64,000 nucleotides of DNA from Porphyra umbilicalis (GCA_002049455.2 KV918937.1:62001-126000); one strand, 5' to 3'; positions 9,658 to 21,988 are shown, numbered from the stretch's first letter. The notes: a model not told the origin generated them from the sequence alone. A program made the numbers and translations.

Positions 9658-11892
9658 ATGCAGTCTGCTCGGCCCCGCCCCGCACCCTCCCTGCGCCCAT
9701 TGACGCTCCCCCGCGCGGCGCCGCCCCCTCACTACCCTGGCGTCGCCGCCGACGCCCCCTCGGGGGGCGACGTTGGCAGAGCTGGAGGCGCTCCTCCTCG
9801 GGGAGGCCCCCCCCCCAACGTTGCAGCTGCCGCGGCAGCGCGGCGGTCCGGCCGCCACGGCGCCGCGCGCGGCGGCGGCGCCGCCCACGGCGCGCCCGGC
9901 ACCCGCCTCGCCCCGCCGCCGTCAGCCGCCGACGCCCGCCTCTGCGCCGCCGGCGCTCTCCTCCGCCGCCGCCTCTTGGTCGGCCGCGTCGCCGCCGGGG
10001 GGGGGGGGCGCCCGCCGCCGCCCTTTTGGGCCCCGCCGGCGGGGGGCGGTGGGGCGGCGGCGGCGGCGGCGGCGGCAGCGGCAGCGGCGGCGGCAGCGGC
10101 GGCGGCAGCGGCGGCGGCGGCGGGTGGGGGGCGGGCGCCCACTCGGCGCCGGCCCCCGGCGGGGCGGCGCCCTTTTTCGGCGCGGCCTCCCCCCCCCCCC
10201 CTCCCCCGCCCCGGCGGGCGGCCGCGCCGCCGCGACGGCCGCCGTCGCGCGGCGCCTCCGCCGCTTGGCCGCCGACGTGCGCCTGCGCGCGTCGTGGGCG
10301 GCGGCCGCCGTCGGCGGCGCCGTCCGCCCCGCCGCCGTCACGGGCGGGCGGTGGCGGCCGCCAACGTCGCCGTTGGGGGCGGCCGCGGGCGGCGGCGGTG
10401 GCGCCCCGCCGTCGGCCGGGGGGGGGCGCACCCGCACCGCCGCGCGCGCGGCGGTGCGCCTCGCCGGCGCGGCGGCGGTGGCGGCCGCCGCGGCGGCGGG
10501 CGTCGTGTCGCTGCTGGGGGGGGGGGGGGGGGGGGGGGACGCGGACGCGCAGCGGCCGCCGGGGGGGGGGGGGCTCTGGCGCTCCCTGTCGCCCCCCGTG
10601 CCCCCGCGGTGGGGTGCGGTCGCCGACGCTGCCGACGCGCGCACCGCGGCCTTGACGCAACTGGTCTACGCGCGGCCGCCGGGGGGGGGGGGGAGGGGGG
10701 GGGGGGCGGGGGGAGACGACGACGGGGGCGCCCCCGGCGGGCCCGCCGTGTGCCGCTTTTACGGCGCCTGCGTGACGCCGTCGGGGGTGCTGCGCCTGCC
10801 CGCCTACTTGGGGGCGCACGCGGGGCGGCTGGGGGCCGACTGTGGCCTCCCGCCGGCGGCGGTGACGTATGGGGGGCGGCCGCGCGGGGCGGCCACCCAG
10901 CCCTATGACCTCCTCCTGCGGTCGGCGGCGGCGGCGGGCGCCGCAGGCGCGGTGGCGCTCCCCCCCCCATCCGACGGGGGTCCTCCCCCCCCCGGTGGAC
11001 GCGGGGCATCCCCCTTCCTCCCCCCCCCACGCGCGCCGCTGCCGGCCTTTCTCGCCGACCTTGCCACCGCCGCCGCCGCCGCCGAGGCGGTCGGCCGCCG
11101 CGGCGGCAGCGGCAGCGGCAGCGACGGCCGCGGCGGCGGCGGCGCCCCCCCCCCCCGCCACACCCGGTGCCTCACCCCCGACACGCCGTCGCCGGCCGCG
11201 TGCGACGGGTGGGGGTGGGGGGGCCTCCGCCTCTACTGGCGCCGGTCGGCGGCGGCGGCGGCGACGGCCGCCGCGGGGCCCCTCCGCCCGCTGGTGCTCC
11301 TCGACGGGGGGCTCGTGGGGGGGCTCGGCGCCGTCGGCGCGTCGTGGCACCGGGGGGTGCTCGCCGCCCTCGCGGCGGGGGAGGGCGTCGGCGGCGTCGG
11401 CGCGGGGGGGGGCGGCGGCCCAGGCGGCGCCGACTGGGGGGTCGGCGGCGGCGGCGGCGGTGGCGGCGGCGGTGGCGGCCTCGGCGGCCTCGGCGGTGGT
11501 GGCGGCGGCGGCGTCGCCGCCGGCGGGTGGAAGTTTGCAACGCCGACGGCGCTGCTCAAGCCCCCCGCCGTGTGTTTTGCGTCGGTGGTGGTGGCGGGCG
11601 GGGGTGTGGCGGCGCTGCCGCCCGGCGCCCTCGTGCCCGCCGGCGGGCAGTCGGCGACGCGCCCGCCCGTGGCCGCCGGCGGGTGCGGGGGGGGGGTGCG
11701 CGTCGCCCTCCTCGCCGCCCCAGACGTGCGGGGCGTGCGGGCGGCGGAGGAGGTGCGGGGGGCCATCGAGTCGGCCGCCGCGGGACTGGGGGGGGGGGGG
11801 GGGGGGGTGGGGACGACGCGTCGACCCGCGTGCGCGTCGTTATGCTGACGGGGGGGGCGGGGGGGGGGGGGGGGTGGGTGTGCCGGGCGGCA

Positions 11893-11926
<34 letters not shown>

Positions 11927-12438
11927 TGCCGCCCCAGGGGGGGTGCCCTACACAACGGCCCTGACGGGCCTCCGCGGCGTCCACGTCGTCGTTGGCGGCG
12001 TCGGCGTTGGCGCCGTTGCCGCCGCGGGGCTGATGGGCGTCGGCGCGGGCGTCGTGGAGGTGCTCCCGTTTGGCGTGCGCTCCGTCGGCGCCGTCGGGGA
12101 CGGGGGGGGGGCGGGGGGGGGGGCCCCGGTGCCGACCGTCGCGCGGGCGGCGGTGCCGTCGGCGCCCGCCAATGGCACTGCCACCGACGCGGCGGCGGCG
12201 GCGGCGGCGGCGGGTGCGGCGGCGGGTGCGGCGGCGGGTGCGGCGGTGGCGGCGGCGGCGGCGCCCCCCAGCGACGGCACGACGCAGGCGTCCCCTGCAT
12301 CCCCCCCCCCTCCCCCCCCCCCCCCCCCATCGCCGACGACGCGGCGGCGCTGGCAGCCGCCGCCGGCCTCGTGCGCGTGACCGTCTCGGCGCGCCCCGCC
12401 GCCGACGCCTTTATCCTCTGCGTCAAGGGCGCCAACGC

Positions 12439-12469
<31 letters not shown>

Positions 12470-12803
12470 TCGGCGGCCGCCTGGGGCGGCGCCGCCCCCC
12501 CGGCTCGGCGGCGGCCGCCCGCCCGTGCGTGCGCGCGCTGCTCGGCGCGTGGGGCGCGGCGGCCGCCGACTGGCGGCACGCGGGGGGGAGTCAGGCGGCG
12601 GCGGCGGCGGCGGCGGGCGCGCTGCGGTTGGAGGATGGGGCGGCCTGGGCGGCCCGCGGCTGCGCCGGCGTGCGCCGGTGCGCAATGGAGCAGCCGCTCG
12701 AGGTGGATGTGGACGAGCTGGGGGGGGTCGCCCTCCGCCTCGCGCGGCGGGTGGGCGGGTGTGGGGGGGGGGGGGGGAGAGCAGAGGGGGCGATGCGAGG
12801 TAA
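9658..12803 (+). CDS. GT61-like glycosyltransferase, type II membrane (tentative)
   Basis: The coding signal moves between frames, and each change coincides with a G/C run: 11788-11807, about 11845-11873, 12301-12328, 12494-12501 and 12763-12777. Visible pieces in order are a hydrophobic segment near 10440-10520 (VRLAGAAAVAAAAAAGVVSLL), a possible signal anchor; VCRFYGACVTPSGVLRLP; PLVLLDGG; AVCFASVVVAGG; RVRVVMLTGG; LTGLRGVHVVVGGVG leading to VVEVLPFG; and QPLEVDVDEL near the end. The CF-x-x-VV motif, the G-rich H/V-G-x-G segment and VEVLPFG resemble CAZy family GT61, whose members add xylose, arabinose or GlcNAc in the secretory pathway. Poly-Ala/Gly inserts lengthen it greatly. The start is uncertain: ATG 9658 is the first ATG, and the frame shifts soon after. 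It is convergent with COQ5. Confidence 0.45.
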
Positions 12804-13062
12804 CCACCTGGGGGGGGGCGCGCGCCCGGCGGGCGTGCGCGGGGCCTGCGCGTTTTGGGACGGGCGCACCGTGGCGAGTGTCGGCGCCAAGGAAAAGAGC
12901 GGCGCCAGACGCCGTTTGGCCCGTACAGCGCAGACGCTCGGCGGGTGGCCGCCCCCGCCGGCTCTCCCCGCCCACGTCCAGTGGTCCCTACCAGGCACGT
13001 CAGACGCCCACCCACAAACCGCCACCCGCCCCGCCCCGCGCCGCCGCGCCGCCGCGCGGCCC

Positions 13063-14144
13063 CTACGTTTTTGGCTTTGGCCGCGCCACGCCCTTCCAGC
13101 CGCTGTAGATGGCAACGACCCCCCCCGTCAAGTCGGTCACGCGCACGCGCTGGAGCCCCGCGTCGCGCATCATGCGCCCAAACGCGTCCTGCCCCGGAAA
13201 CCGCCGGATGCTCTCCACGAGATACCGGTAGGCGGGCGCGTCGCCCGCCACAACCGCCCCCACGGCCGGCAGCAGGCCGCTGTACGCGTCGTACGCGGCG
13301 GCGAGCGCCGGGTGCCGCACCGTCGCAAACTCCATCATTAAAAAGCGGCCGCCCGGGCGCAACACGCGCACCGCCTCGGCGAGGGCGGTGGCCGGGCGCG
13401 ACACGTTGCGCATGCCAAACGAGATGGTCACCGCGTCGACCGAGGCGGGGGGGAGGGGCAACGCCTCCGCGTCGCCAACCGCAAAGGTGAGGCGCGACGG
13501 CGGCACGGCTGCCGCCGCCGCGCGGCGGCGGCCGACGGCGAGCATGTCGGGGTTCACGTCCAAGACGCGCACGGGGGGGGTCGGGGCCGCCCCCCCGGCG
13601 CCGCCACCACCACCGCCGCCCGCCGCGTCGAGGGCGGCGAGGATGCGGAACGCAATGTCGCCCGTGCCCCCGGCCACGTCCACGACGGCCATGCCCGGGA
13701 CGGGCGCGAGCGTGCGCACAAACGCGTCCTTCCACCACCGGTGCACGCCGAGGGACATGGCGTCGTTCATCGTGTCATAGTGGGTGGCGACGGAGGTGAA
13801 GACGCCCGAGACGCGGCGCGCCTTGTCCGCGAGGGGCACCTCCTCCGACCCAAAGTGCGTCGTGGGGGGCGTGGCCGCCGCGCCGCGGGCGTCGGCCGAC
13901 GCGCCAGCGCCGCCCGTGGGAGGTGCCGCCGCGGGGTGGGCGGGGGGGGGGCCAGCCGCGGCACCGGGGAAGGAGGGGGGCGGGTGGCCTGCGCGGCCGT
14001 GGATGCAGCGTGCCGGTACAGGTGCGGGGCGCCTGGTGTGCCCCGGGTGACGGCGCGCAGGCCGGCGGGGAGAGAGGCGGGCGGGAGCCCGCCGACGCCC
14101 CGCAGGCACCGCGCGGCGGCGGCCGCGGCGCGCAACGATGCCAT
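13063..14144 (-). CDS. COQ5: Ubiquinone C-methyltransferase, mitochondrial (UbiE/COQ5 family)
   Basis: COQ5 C-methylates 2-methoxy-6-polyprenyl-1,4-benzoquinol with S-adenosylmethionine in ubiquinone synthesis at the mitochondrial inner membrane. The UbiE signature YDTMNDAMSLGVHRWWKD, the SAM-binding loop VVDVAGGTGD, the acidic motif II (VLDVNPDML), FGMRNV and RVLRPGGRFLMMEF are all present, followed by the C-terminal DLTGGVVAIYSGWK. ATG 14144 opens an Ala/Arg-rich, acid-poor leader (MASLRAAAAAARCLRG) typical of a mitochondrial presequence. That leader is in a different frame from the catalytic part. The only plausible junction is the ten-G run at 13942-13951, which points to a run-length error. 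Gly/Ala inserts occur after the SAM loop. It is divergent from the TBC gene, with about 810 bp between starts. Confidence 0.93.
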
Positions 14145-14954
14145 GGCACGCGCCAGGGAGGGGATTGACGCAGAAAACAAAGAGCAGAAGAGGGGTGTCT
14201 GCTCTATCAAGCAGCAGCGGCCATCGACAGAGGGAGTCGAGCGAGGTGACGGAGGAAGGCGGCGACGCTGGCCGTCGCGACACCGCGAGCACCAAGACAG
14301 AGGGCGACGGACAAAGCAGCGCGGTACGCGTCGCGATCGCCGTGCCTCTCTGCCTCCACTCTCAAGCACTTGATCGGGCGCGCCACGCGGATGATGACAA
14401 AGTACTACATACTGTACTGTTTGGGTGCCAGCAATGACCTCGCGTGGTGATTGGTGACGAACTGGGTGCTACTTTCGCGGCTTGGCCGTGATTTGCATGT
14501 CGCCTGGTCGCAAGACCGTTGTGGACCCCGCCAGACGGCGCTGCCTCGATTGTCACACGCTTGGCGACCGTCCCGGCCGGCGCGCGGGGCGCGGACAGCG
14601 GGGGTGTGTGCGCCGCTGCCGCCGTGCGGGGTGCGCGACGCGTTTCGCTACTGTACTGTATCAGCGGGCCCATCGACGGGCGCCGCTCGCTTGGCGGCCG
14701 GGCGGCCCGACGCGGGGCGGGGCGGGGCTCTTTTTGTGGCCTGTGACGCGCGCCGCTGCGAGGCGTTGACGCAAGCGGCGCGTCGGGCGTCGTCGCCGCC
14801 CGTTTTTCTGTCTTTGGGCGTGCCCCCCGCGGCCGCTGCCGCGCCCCCCGTGTGACTGCGGCGCTCCCTGTAGCGGCGGCTGCCTCGCCACCCCCACCCC
14901 CCCGGTCGGTCGGTCGCGCCGCCCCCTGTCGTCGCCCCACCACGCGCCGCCGCC
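14145..14954. other. Divergent intergenic region between COQ5 and the TBC gene
   Basis: It probably contains both promoters. No gene is seen; the frames present are shadows with skewed composition. No TATA box or repeat stands out. Confidence 0.4.
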
Positions 14955-16610
14955 ATGCTGAAAACGACGGAGCTCGCGCGGGCGCTCGGCGTGTCGGCCC
15001 CCCCCCACGGGCGCGGCACGCTGCGGCTGTTGGAAAACGACGATACGGGGGCCCCCCCCGAGGCGGCCATCACCCTCACCCTCACCTTTACGCCCGTCGG
15101 CAGCGGCGGCGGCGGCGGCAGCGGCGGCGGCGGCAGCGGCAGCGGCGGCGGTGGTGCGGGCGCCCCCGCCCTCGCGGTCCCCCTCGCGGACCTCCTCACG
15201 CTGCGGGTTACCCCCGCGGTCGCCGCCGCCGACGGCGGCGCCGACGGCGGCGCGCAGCCGGCGCTCACCTTCCTCCGCGCCGGCGCCGTGCGCGTGCCGT
15301 CGCTCTACTTTGCGGGCGGGGCCGCCGCCGCCGACGCGTTTGTCGACGCGCTGCGGCGGCACGCCTACTTGACGCCCCTCCGCGATGAGTTCCCGCCGGC
15401 CGCGCCGGTCGGGCACCCGGCGCGGCCGGTCGGGGACCTGTTTGTCGTTGACGCCAAGCGCCGCCACCGCCGCGCGCCGGGCTCCCTGCTGCTCGACGAT
15501 GGGGGGGCGTCGGTGGGGGGGGCGGGGGGGGTGGGGCACCCCACGCCGCCGACGGCGGGCCGCTGCTGCTGCCACCGACGCCGGCGGGGGCGGCCGCCGA
15601 CGGGCAGACGCTGCCGTCGACGGTCGGCGGCGGTGGCGGCGGTGGTCTGCCGTGGCCGCCACGCGCCGGCGGGCGCGGCGGTTTTGGCGCCGCCGGCGGG
15701 AGCCCCGTCGGCGTCGGCGGCGGCGGCGGCGGCAGCCTCATCTCTGACGTGGAAGCCGGCTTGACGACCATTGGCTTTTCGCTGCTCGGCCAATTCGCGC
15801 GCGTCACGGCGGCGGCGCGGGAGCTCGGGGAGGAGGTTGCCCGCTCCTTTGACCCGACCGCCGCGATTGCGGCGGCGGCCGCCGCGGCGGGCGGCGGCGC
15901 GGGGGGGGTCGGCGGCCCAGGCGCCCTCGGCGCGGCGATTGCGGCGACGCGGGTGGGGGGGGGGGGGCGCTTTCCGCCGCCGCGCGGGGGGGGCTCCCGG
16001 CCGCCGAAGCCGACGCGGCGGCGCGCGCGGCGGTCGCGGCGGCCGCCGCCGGGGAGGCGTCGTTTGGCGCCGGCGGCGGCGGCGGCGGCGGCGGCACGGG
16101 CGGCGGCGACGGCGGGGGCGGTGGCGGCGGCGGCGGCGGCGGCACGGCGGGGGGCACGGACCGGGCCCCCCCCCCCCCCTCCCCCGGCGACGGCCTCCCC
16201 CCCACCCTCACCGCGGAGGAGCGCCGCGGCGTGCCCGTCTCGGCGGCCGCGTGGGCGGCCGCCCACGGCGGGCGGGAGCGGCGGCTCGTCGACCCCGCCG
16301 CCACCCGCTACGCCGTGTACCGCGGGGGCGTGGAGGGCGCCGCGGGTGGCGGCGCCGCCGCCGCGCGCCCAGACGTGTGGCCGGGCCTCCTCGGCGTGTG
16401 GCCGTGGGACGCGTCCGCCGCCGAGCGGGAGGCGGCCGTCGAGGCGGCCGTCGAGCGGTGGGCCGTCGCGTCGGCCGAGTGGCGGCGGATAAAGGCCGCC
16501 GCCGACGCGGGCGACGTGGATGGGATGGGGGGGGGGGGCGCCGCGCCGATGGGGGGGGGGGGGGGTCTCCGGCCAAGGCGGGCGGGGGTGGCAGCGACGG
16601 TGCCGGCGCG

Positions 16611-16654
<44 letters not shown>

Positions 16655-17447
16655 CGTGGTGGCGCCTGCGCCCGACCCCGAGCACGTTGCCTACCACGAG
16701 CAGGAGCATTTGATTACCAAGGACGTGGCGCGGACGGACCGGGAGGTGGGCGCCTGGGCGCCGCTCATGGCCGACATCCTCAACGTGTACGCCACCCACA
16801 ATGGGGGGCTCCGCTACTGCCAAGGGATGGCCGACGTGCTCGCGCCGCTTCTCGTGTCGATTGCGCCGGCAGCCGGGCCGCCGGCGGCGTCGCCCTCGGG
16901 CGGTGGCGGCGGCGGTGTGCGGGGCGCGCCGTCCCCCGCCGACGCGGACAGCGTCACCCGCACCGCCGCGGTCGTCTATGCGGCCTACACGCACCTGATG
17001 CGGCGGCTGTCGGCCAACTTTCGGGTCGACCAGTCGGGCCTCGCGTCGCAGCTGACGCTCCTCCGGCGCCTCCTCGCCCTGTCTGATCCGCCCCTCGCGG
17101 CGCACTTGGCCGCCTCGGACGAGGAGCTCCACGTGTGCTTCCGGTGGGTGATGCTGCAGTTTAAGCGGGAGCTCCCCTTTGCCGCCACCTGCCGCCTGTG
17201 GGAGGTGTTGTGGGCACGCCCCGAGGGCGGGGAGCGCCTCCACCTCTACGCCGCCGTCGGGCTGCTGCGCGCGCACCGGGGGGGGCTCCTCGCGCTGCCG
17301 CGCGGCCGCTTTGACTGCCTCTTGCGCTTCATCAATGACGTCGGCGGGCGGGTGGGCGTCGACTTTTTGATTGGTGCCGCCGAGGCCGAGGCGAGCCGCC
17401 TCGCCGCCGTGCTGCGGGAGCAGGGGGGGCGCCGCTACGAGGGGTGA
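14955..17447 (+). CDS. TBC1D15/GYP7-type Rab GTPase-activating protein
   Basis: This is a GAP that speeds GTP hydrolysis by Rab proteins (Ypt7/Rab7 type in yeast and animals) in endosome-vacuole traffic. The N-terminal part starting MLKTTELARALG matches the Rab-binding DUF3548 region (LTFLRAGAVRVPSLYFAGG, then DAFVDALRRHAYLTP). The TBC domain contains YAVYRGGVEG, VWPGLLGVWPWDASAAERE, the arginine finger in TKDVARTDRE, the glutamine finger in GLRYCQGMADVLAP, and CFRWVMLQFKREL followed by CRLWEVLW. Both catalytic fingers are intact. Frame changes occur at G runs 15501-15531, 15955-15967 and 16527-16565 only, so the gene is probably functional. Long Ala/Gly inserts separate the domains. The stop is at 17445-17447. 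Confidence 0.9.
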
Positions 17448-18086
17448 GCCGCTGGCGTTGGCGGCGTGGGAAACGGAGACGGTGGTGGCGCCCGCGGGGA
17501 TCCGTGGCTGCGCCATGGGGGGGCGCGACGGGGGGGACGCGCGGCGGGCCGTCGGAGGGGGCTCGACGGGAGAGGGGCGTGCGGCGCGCGTGGCCAGTGG
17601 GGCGAGGACGGCTATCATTCCCTGCGACGTGGGCCGTGGCTCGCTGCGTGCGCTCGCGACGTGCGGGAGAAGGAAGCGTCGACGGCTGGGGCGTCGACGC
17701 GCAACCACTTTGGGGGCGGCCGCTGTGTGTTGCGCCTGCGGATACAGGGGGACGCCCCGTGGGACCACGTCGGCAGCGTCCCCGGTGGCGCCGCGCGCGC
17801 GCGTGCGGCGCGCGCTCTAGTGGCCGGCCGCGCGCGCGCACCCCGCCGCGCTCACGCGGTAGTCGGGCACGCTGTGAGCCACGGTGCGCGTGCCGTCAGG
17901 CGGCCACCCGCGGCCGGCATTCTCGTGCGCCCCAGCCCCCAAGACCCATTGCTTCCAGACGCACTTCTTTCATTGTTTGGGGGGAGGGGGGGGGCGGGCG
18001 GCAGCTGCCCGCCCCCCCCACCTCCCCGCCCTAGCCACACGCGTCGCGGCGCGGCCGCCCGGTCGCCGGTGCGCGCACGGCGGCGC
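17448..18086. other. Convergent intergenic region, no gene seen
   Basis: It lies between the 3' ends of the TBC gene and LSM7. The plus-strand frames crossing it are antisense extensions without domains. Confidence 0.4.
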
Positions 18087-18794
18087 TTACGGGTCGGCGC
18101 CCTCGGGCACAAAGGGGTTTTCATGCAGGACGCCGACGCCGTCGGCGGGGGAGATGGTCATGACCGACGTGCCGCGGGCGACGATGAGGCCGAGCTTCCG
18201 CTCCATCCCAGACGGCTTGTACGCGTCGGTCTCGTCTGTGGTGGCAACGACACGGCCCGTGGGGTGGGGACGGGTGGCGCCACAGGGGGGGGAAACCGCC
18301 GCACGCCGAGCAAGGCGACGCACGAGGCGCGCGGCGGCAGACGTGGGTACGCAAGCAAGCGACACGCAGCGCACGAGAAAAGGGATGTCAAAGCACGGCC
18401 GAGTCAGCAGCCGCACGCCAACGCACGCACGGCCGCGCGGCCAGCGGCAGAGCAGCAGAGCGGCAGACCAGGGTCCGCCGACCAACCCCCCGTGCCCCGC
18501 CACACCGACGCAGGGCGTCGAGCCGGGAGGGGTCTGCGAGCCCGCCCGCGGTCCCGCCAACGGCCGCCGACCCCCCCCACCATGGTGTGCTCCAGCCGAC
18601 GCACCCAGAGCAGGGGCGGCCTTCCCCCAACACCAGCGGCCGAGCTGCCCGTGGCGGCCGCGGCGCACCCCCCCCACACACCAACCGCGCGGTGCAGCCG
18701 GCACGTACCCCGCAGCTCTTCAACCGTCTCGTCGAGCACCAAGTTGACGAGCGGGTCCCAGCCCTTGAGGATGCCCCGCACTGCCACCCCGGCC

Positions 18795-18838
<44 letters not shown>

Positions 18839-19269
18839 ATGGGAACACCAGTCAGTCGGAAACAGGGGCAGCCAGGCGCGTGCGCGTAGTCCGTGTCAGC
18901 GCGGGACCCTCTCGGCGCGCCACGGGCTTTGCCGGCACCACCCACCACCACACCGCGGGCATGCCACAAAACAACTAGGGCGGCCTCTGGTCACGGGGTG
19001 ACCCCCTGACGGACCGCATCCTCCTTCGCAACCGTCGCGTCGCCGACCACACGCCCGGGCCACCACGCCCCCCCGGTGTTGGGTGGTGCCAACGTACCTT
19101 GGCGCCCGCCCGACAACTTGACAATCACCGGGTGGTCCACGTGCTTGGACAGGTTGAGAGTGACGGGGCGGGTGGCGGGCGCGCCGCCACCGCCGCCGCC
19201 GTGGCCGCCCCTTGGGGCGCTCTGGGGGCACCCACACCAGCGCCACGGGGAGCGGCCGGGTGCGCCCAT
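18087..19269 (-). CDS. LSM7: U6 snRNA-associated Sm-like protein LSm7, three exons
   Basis: LSm7 is a subunit of the Lsm1-7 ring (cytoplasmic decapping and decay) and the Lsm2-8 ring (U6 snRNA). Exons on the minus strand are 19269-19098 (start uncertain), 18780-18709 and 18235-18087. Introns of 317 and 473 nt begin GTACG and end CAG, and splicing keeps phase 1 at both joints. The product contains LNLSKHVDHPVIVKLSGGRQ, then VRGILKGWDPLVNLVLDETVEELR (Sm1), then DETDAYKPSGMERKLGLIV, ARGTSVMTISPADG (Sm2) and ENPF, matching LSm7 throughout. The simplest start is ATG 19269 (131 codons including the stop). Alternatively the exon begins at 19221 after a CAG acceptor, with a tiny upstream exon. The N-terminal Gly/Arg leader is unusual. 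Confidence 0.9.
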
Positions 19270-20373
19270 CAATGGCCGCAGCAGCAAGAACAGGAGAGCA
19301 ATACCAAGGCGACGAGACGCAAAAGGGCATCAGAGGCAGTCGATGCAACGTTAGAGGCTCCTTCAAGGACGCGCGCGGGGCAGCGGACGGGTCATGGCGG
19401 TCCGGCGTTCAGGGACACAGACGTTGGGCGTGTCTCGCCAGCGCGGCGCAGAGAACGAACCATGACAAGGAAAAAGGGACAAGCTGCTCGAGTGCGGCAA
19501 TGGAAAAGGCAGCAGGTCGAGTGAGCAGGGGGCGGTGGAGGGAGGCGAGCAGCTGGCGACAGGACGCGCCGTGGCTGCGCCGGGCCCTCGGGGTGACGAC
19601 GCAGACGCAGCCGTTGCGCCACACGGCGGAGAAAGGGCGCGGCCGCGGGATCAACACGCTTGCAACCCATAAAAGTTTTCATTCAGTTGCGTTAAACCAC
19701 CTTCTTTCAACGGTGTGCCCGAATTGCCCAACAGGTTCAACGCAAGGTGGTGGCAAGCAAGGGCCAAGAATGAGCGGTTCGACGATGACAACGATGGACG
19801 ATGATGACGCTTCCTCCTCAGCGAGGCATCCCACAGTTATCCACAAAAAGCTATACAAGGACCAAGCATACCTCATAGAGTACGAGCCTAGAGCAAAAAA
19901 CACGGCACACAGAGAGCATCAGCCGGGAGTACAGCTCATCCAATTGGGACAACGCGCGGGGCGGCGCGTTGTCGCACTTTCGGCCGCCACTCGTTACGAG
20001 TGACCACGACGTTCCAGCGCACAGCCGCTTCCGTGAGTGTGTGTGGAGCACGGTACTGCATTGTAGTGTGGAGGGGGTGCTGGCGCGGCGGTCGAAACCC
20101 AGGCTGGCACCCATTCCTTGCTGGCGTGTGGCCGGCCTGTGTCCATGTGACAGGGGGATCTCGCAGCATGGGATGGCGGCATCTGTGGGCCACTCGCGCT
20201 CCAAGCGGCCGCAATGTCTAGTTTGGGGGGACGCCTGTTGTTGGGCGGGTGTCCAGGTTGAGTGCCGCCGCCACGCCCCCCCCCCCCTCCTGCGTGCGCA
20301 CGCCGGCGCTGTGTGCAACCACTCCGACAAGCTATATGTGCGCCGCTGCTCCTTCCTCCTCGACGGCGTTGCC
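19270..20373. other. Intergenic, no gene seen
   Basis: It lies upstream of both LSM7 (minus) and the next plus gene, so it should hold two promoters. Composition drops to moderate GC near 19660-19960. The small frames lack domains. Confidence 0.4.
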
Positions 20374-21405
20374 ATGGGCCGCCGCGTGTTTGCTCTGCTG
20401 CTGCTCCTGGCGTCTGCGGCCGGGGACGTCGGCAGAACCGCTGGCGGCCGCGCCGCGGCCACGGGTGCCGCCGCGGGGCTGCTGACGACCGCCCGCCAAG
20501 TCGCCTGCCCCGCCTTGTCGGTGTCCGCCAAGTGCGCGGCGCTGAAGGCGGTGCTATCTGAGCGGGAAGACGAAGACGTGCTGGCTGGGGTGCCTGTCCA
20601 CTGGGTGGTCGCCCTCGTGGTCATCCGCGCGGCGGTCGTGTTTGCAGACGACCAAGCCGTCTAGGTGTACCGGTGGATGACCTTGGTCGCCGCAAGCGCC
20701 GCCAGCCTCGCCATCCGCTTCGGCATTGTCATCGTGTCAGCGTGGCAGCTGGCGCGCTCCTGGGACAACTCGTCGGTGTTGCTCGAGACGAGGGTGCTGG
20801 CCGCGGCGGTGGCGCTGGACACGGCGGTGGCGGGGGTGCACAGGATGCGACTGTTCTTTATCATCGCCAACCGCGATACAATGAAAGAATTGCTCGTCAC
20901 CGACCCCCCGACGTACCTTTCCACCACGACGGGGCGGCACCCCAAGGCGACCGTGGGAAGTAGTGGCCCAGCCGTGCTTCGAGGCCATCTACTGGCGCCT
21001 AAAGACCGTGGGTCGCCTGTCACGGACGCCGCCACCTCGGGCGCGTCCTCGTCCACGGCCACCGCCTCGCCCTCCTACTCGCCGCCGTCCACCGGCGCCG
21101 TCCATTTGGAGCGGGGCGGCGCGTGCAACGGCATCATGCCGTTGCCCGCCCGCATGATGCGGGCGGTCGGCGTATTGCCTACCGGGACGTTCGCTGCCTC
21201 CGTTGGCAACACCTCGTCCACCGCCGACGTCGGTTCGTCATCCGCCTCCGCCGACGCCCGCCGCCGACAGCTTGGGATTCTTGATGACGGCGACGTCGTT
21301 GGGCGACGCAGCGCGGTGGGCATCATGCCCATGATCGCTGGCGCAGAGGCCGCAGACGCGGTCGGTCACCCAGAGCTGACGTTGCTGCGACCGGGCGGCG
21401 TGTAG
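20374..21405 (+). pseudogene. Small membrane protein gene interrupted by an in-frame TAG
   Basis: ATG 20374 opens a product with a clear signal peptide (MGRRVFALLLLLASAAGDVG). After about 80 residues comes a hydrophobic segment VHWVVALVVIRAAVVF, and the frame meets TAG at 20662-20664. The same frame then stays open to 21405, with two more hydrophobic stretches (MTLVAASAASLAIRFGIVIVSAW and VLAAAVALDTAV) and a Ser/Thr-rich tail. Without the TAG it would be 343 residues. Possible readings are a point nonsense mutation in one gene, a sequencing error, or two genes (96 aa, plus one from a later ATG such as 20677). No homopolymer lies at the TAG, unlike the frame changes elsewhere in the window. 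Family not recognised. Confidence 0.45.
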
Positions 21406-21988
21406 GCCGCAACGGCAACCACGAGGTGTTCTGTGAAAATAATTTTGTCTCTTAAAACAGTTCAGGGTGCCTTTTGACAATATGGTTTCAGTTCTCATGT
21501 AAGACATCGCCCTGCGCGTGGCAGACATCTGTCAGCCCCGCGCACGTCCCCACGGTTCACAACGGCGGGGCGGTCGTCCATTTTGCTTCACCGCCGCGAG
21601 TGCCACGGGCAGCGCGGCTGCCTGTAGGCGGCTGCATCGGTTGAAGGCGGGTACGGAGGCAGCCGGCGGACGCGACGCTGTCGATTGTCGGCCTCACTGG
21701 GCGGCTACGCCAGCTGCTGCCTCTTCCTGGCGCCCAGGTCGTTCGTGGCATACTGGCTCTGCTCTGCTGCATGGCCGCCGCCTGGGCTGTGCCGTCCCTC
21801 ACCCGCCGTGAGTCCGGTGAGCCCGGATTGTCTTCCTCTCCTCCTCCTTCGCTCTTTCTCCCCATTTGGTTTCTGTGACACCCTCTTTCTTCAACTTTCT
21901 GCTCGTCCCGGCCACGGTCCTGCCGCGCCGCATCCAAACTTTGGCGACGCTTTCCTGCTTGCCCCTCTATCTTGCCTGCACTCCCACC
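21406..21988. other. Intergenic, no gene seen
   Basis: It lies upstream of the copine-like gene. A pyrimidine-rich stretch around 21815-21905 could be part of its promoter or 5' UTR. Nothing else is supported. Confidence 0.4.

Noticed and set aside
9461-12975. Long minus-strand Pro/Arg frames opposite the GT61-like gene
   Set aside because: Composition is purely a product of G/C runs; the plus strand carries the family motifs and the hydrophobic anchor.
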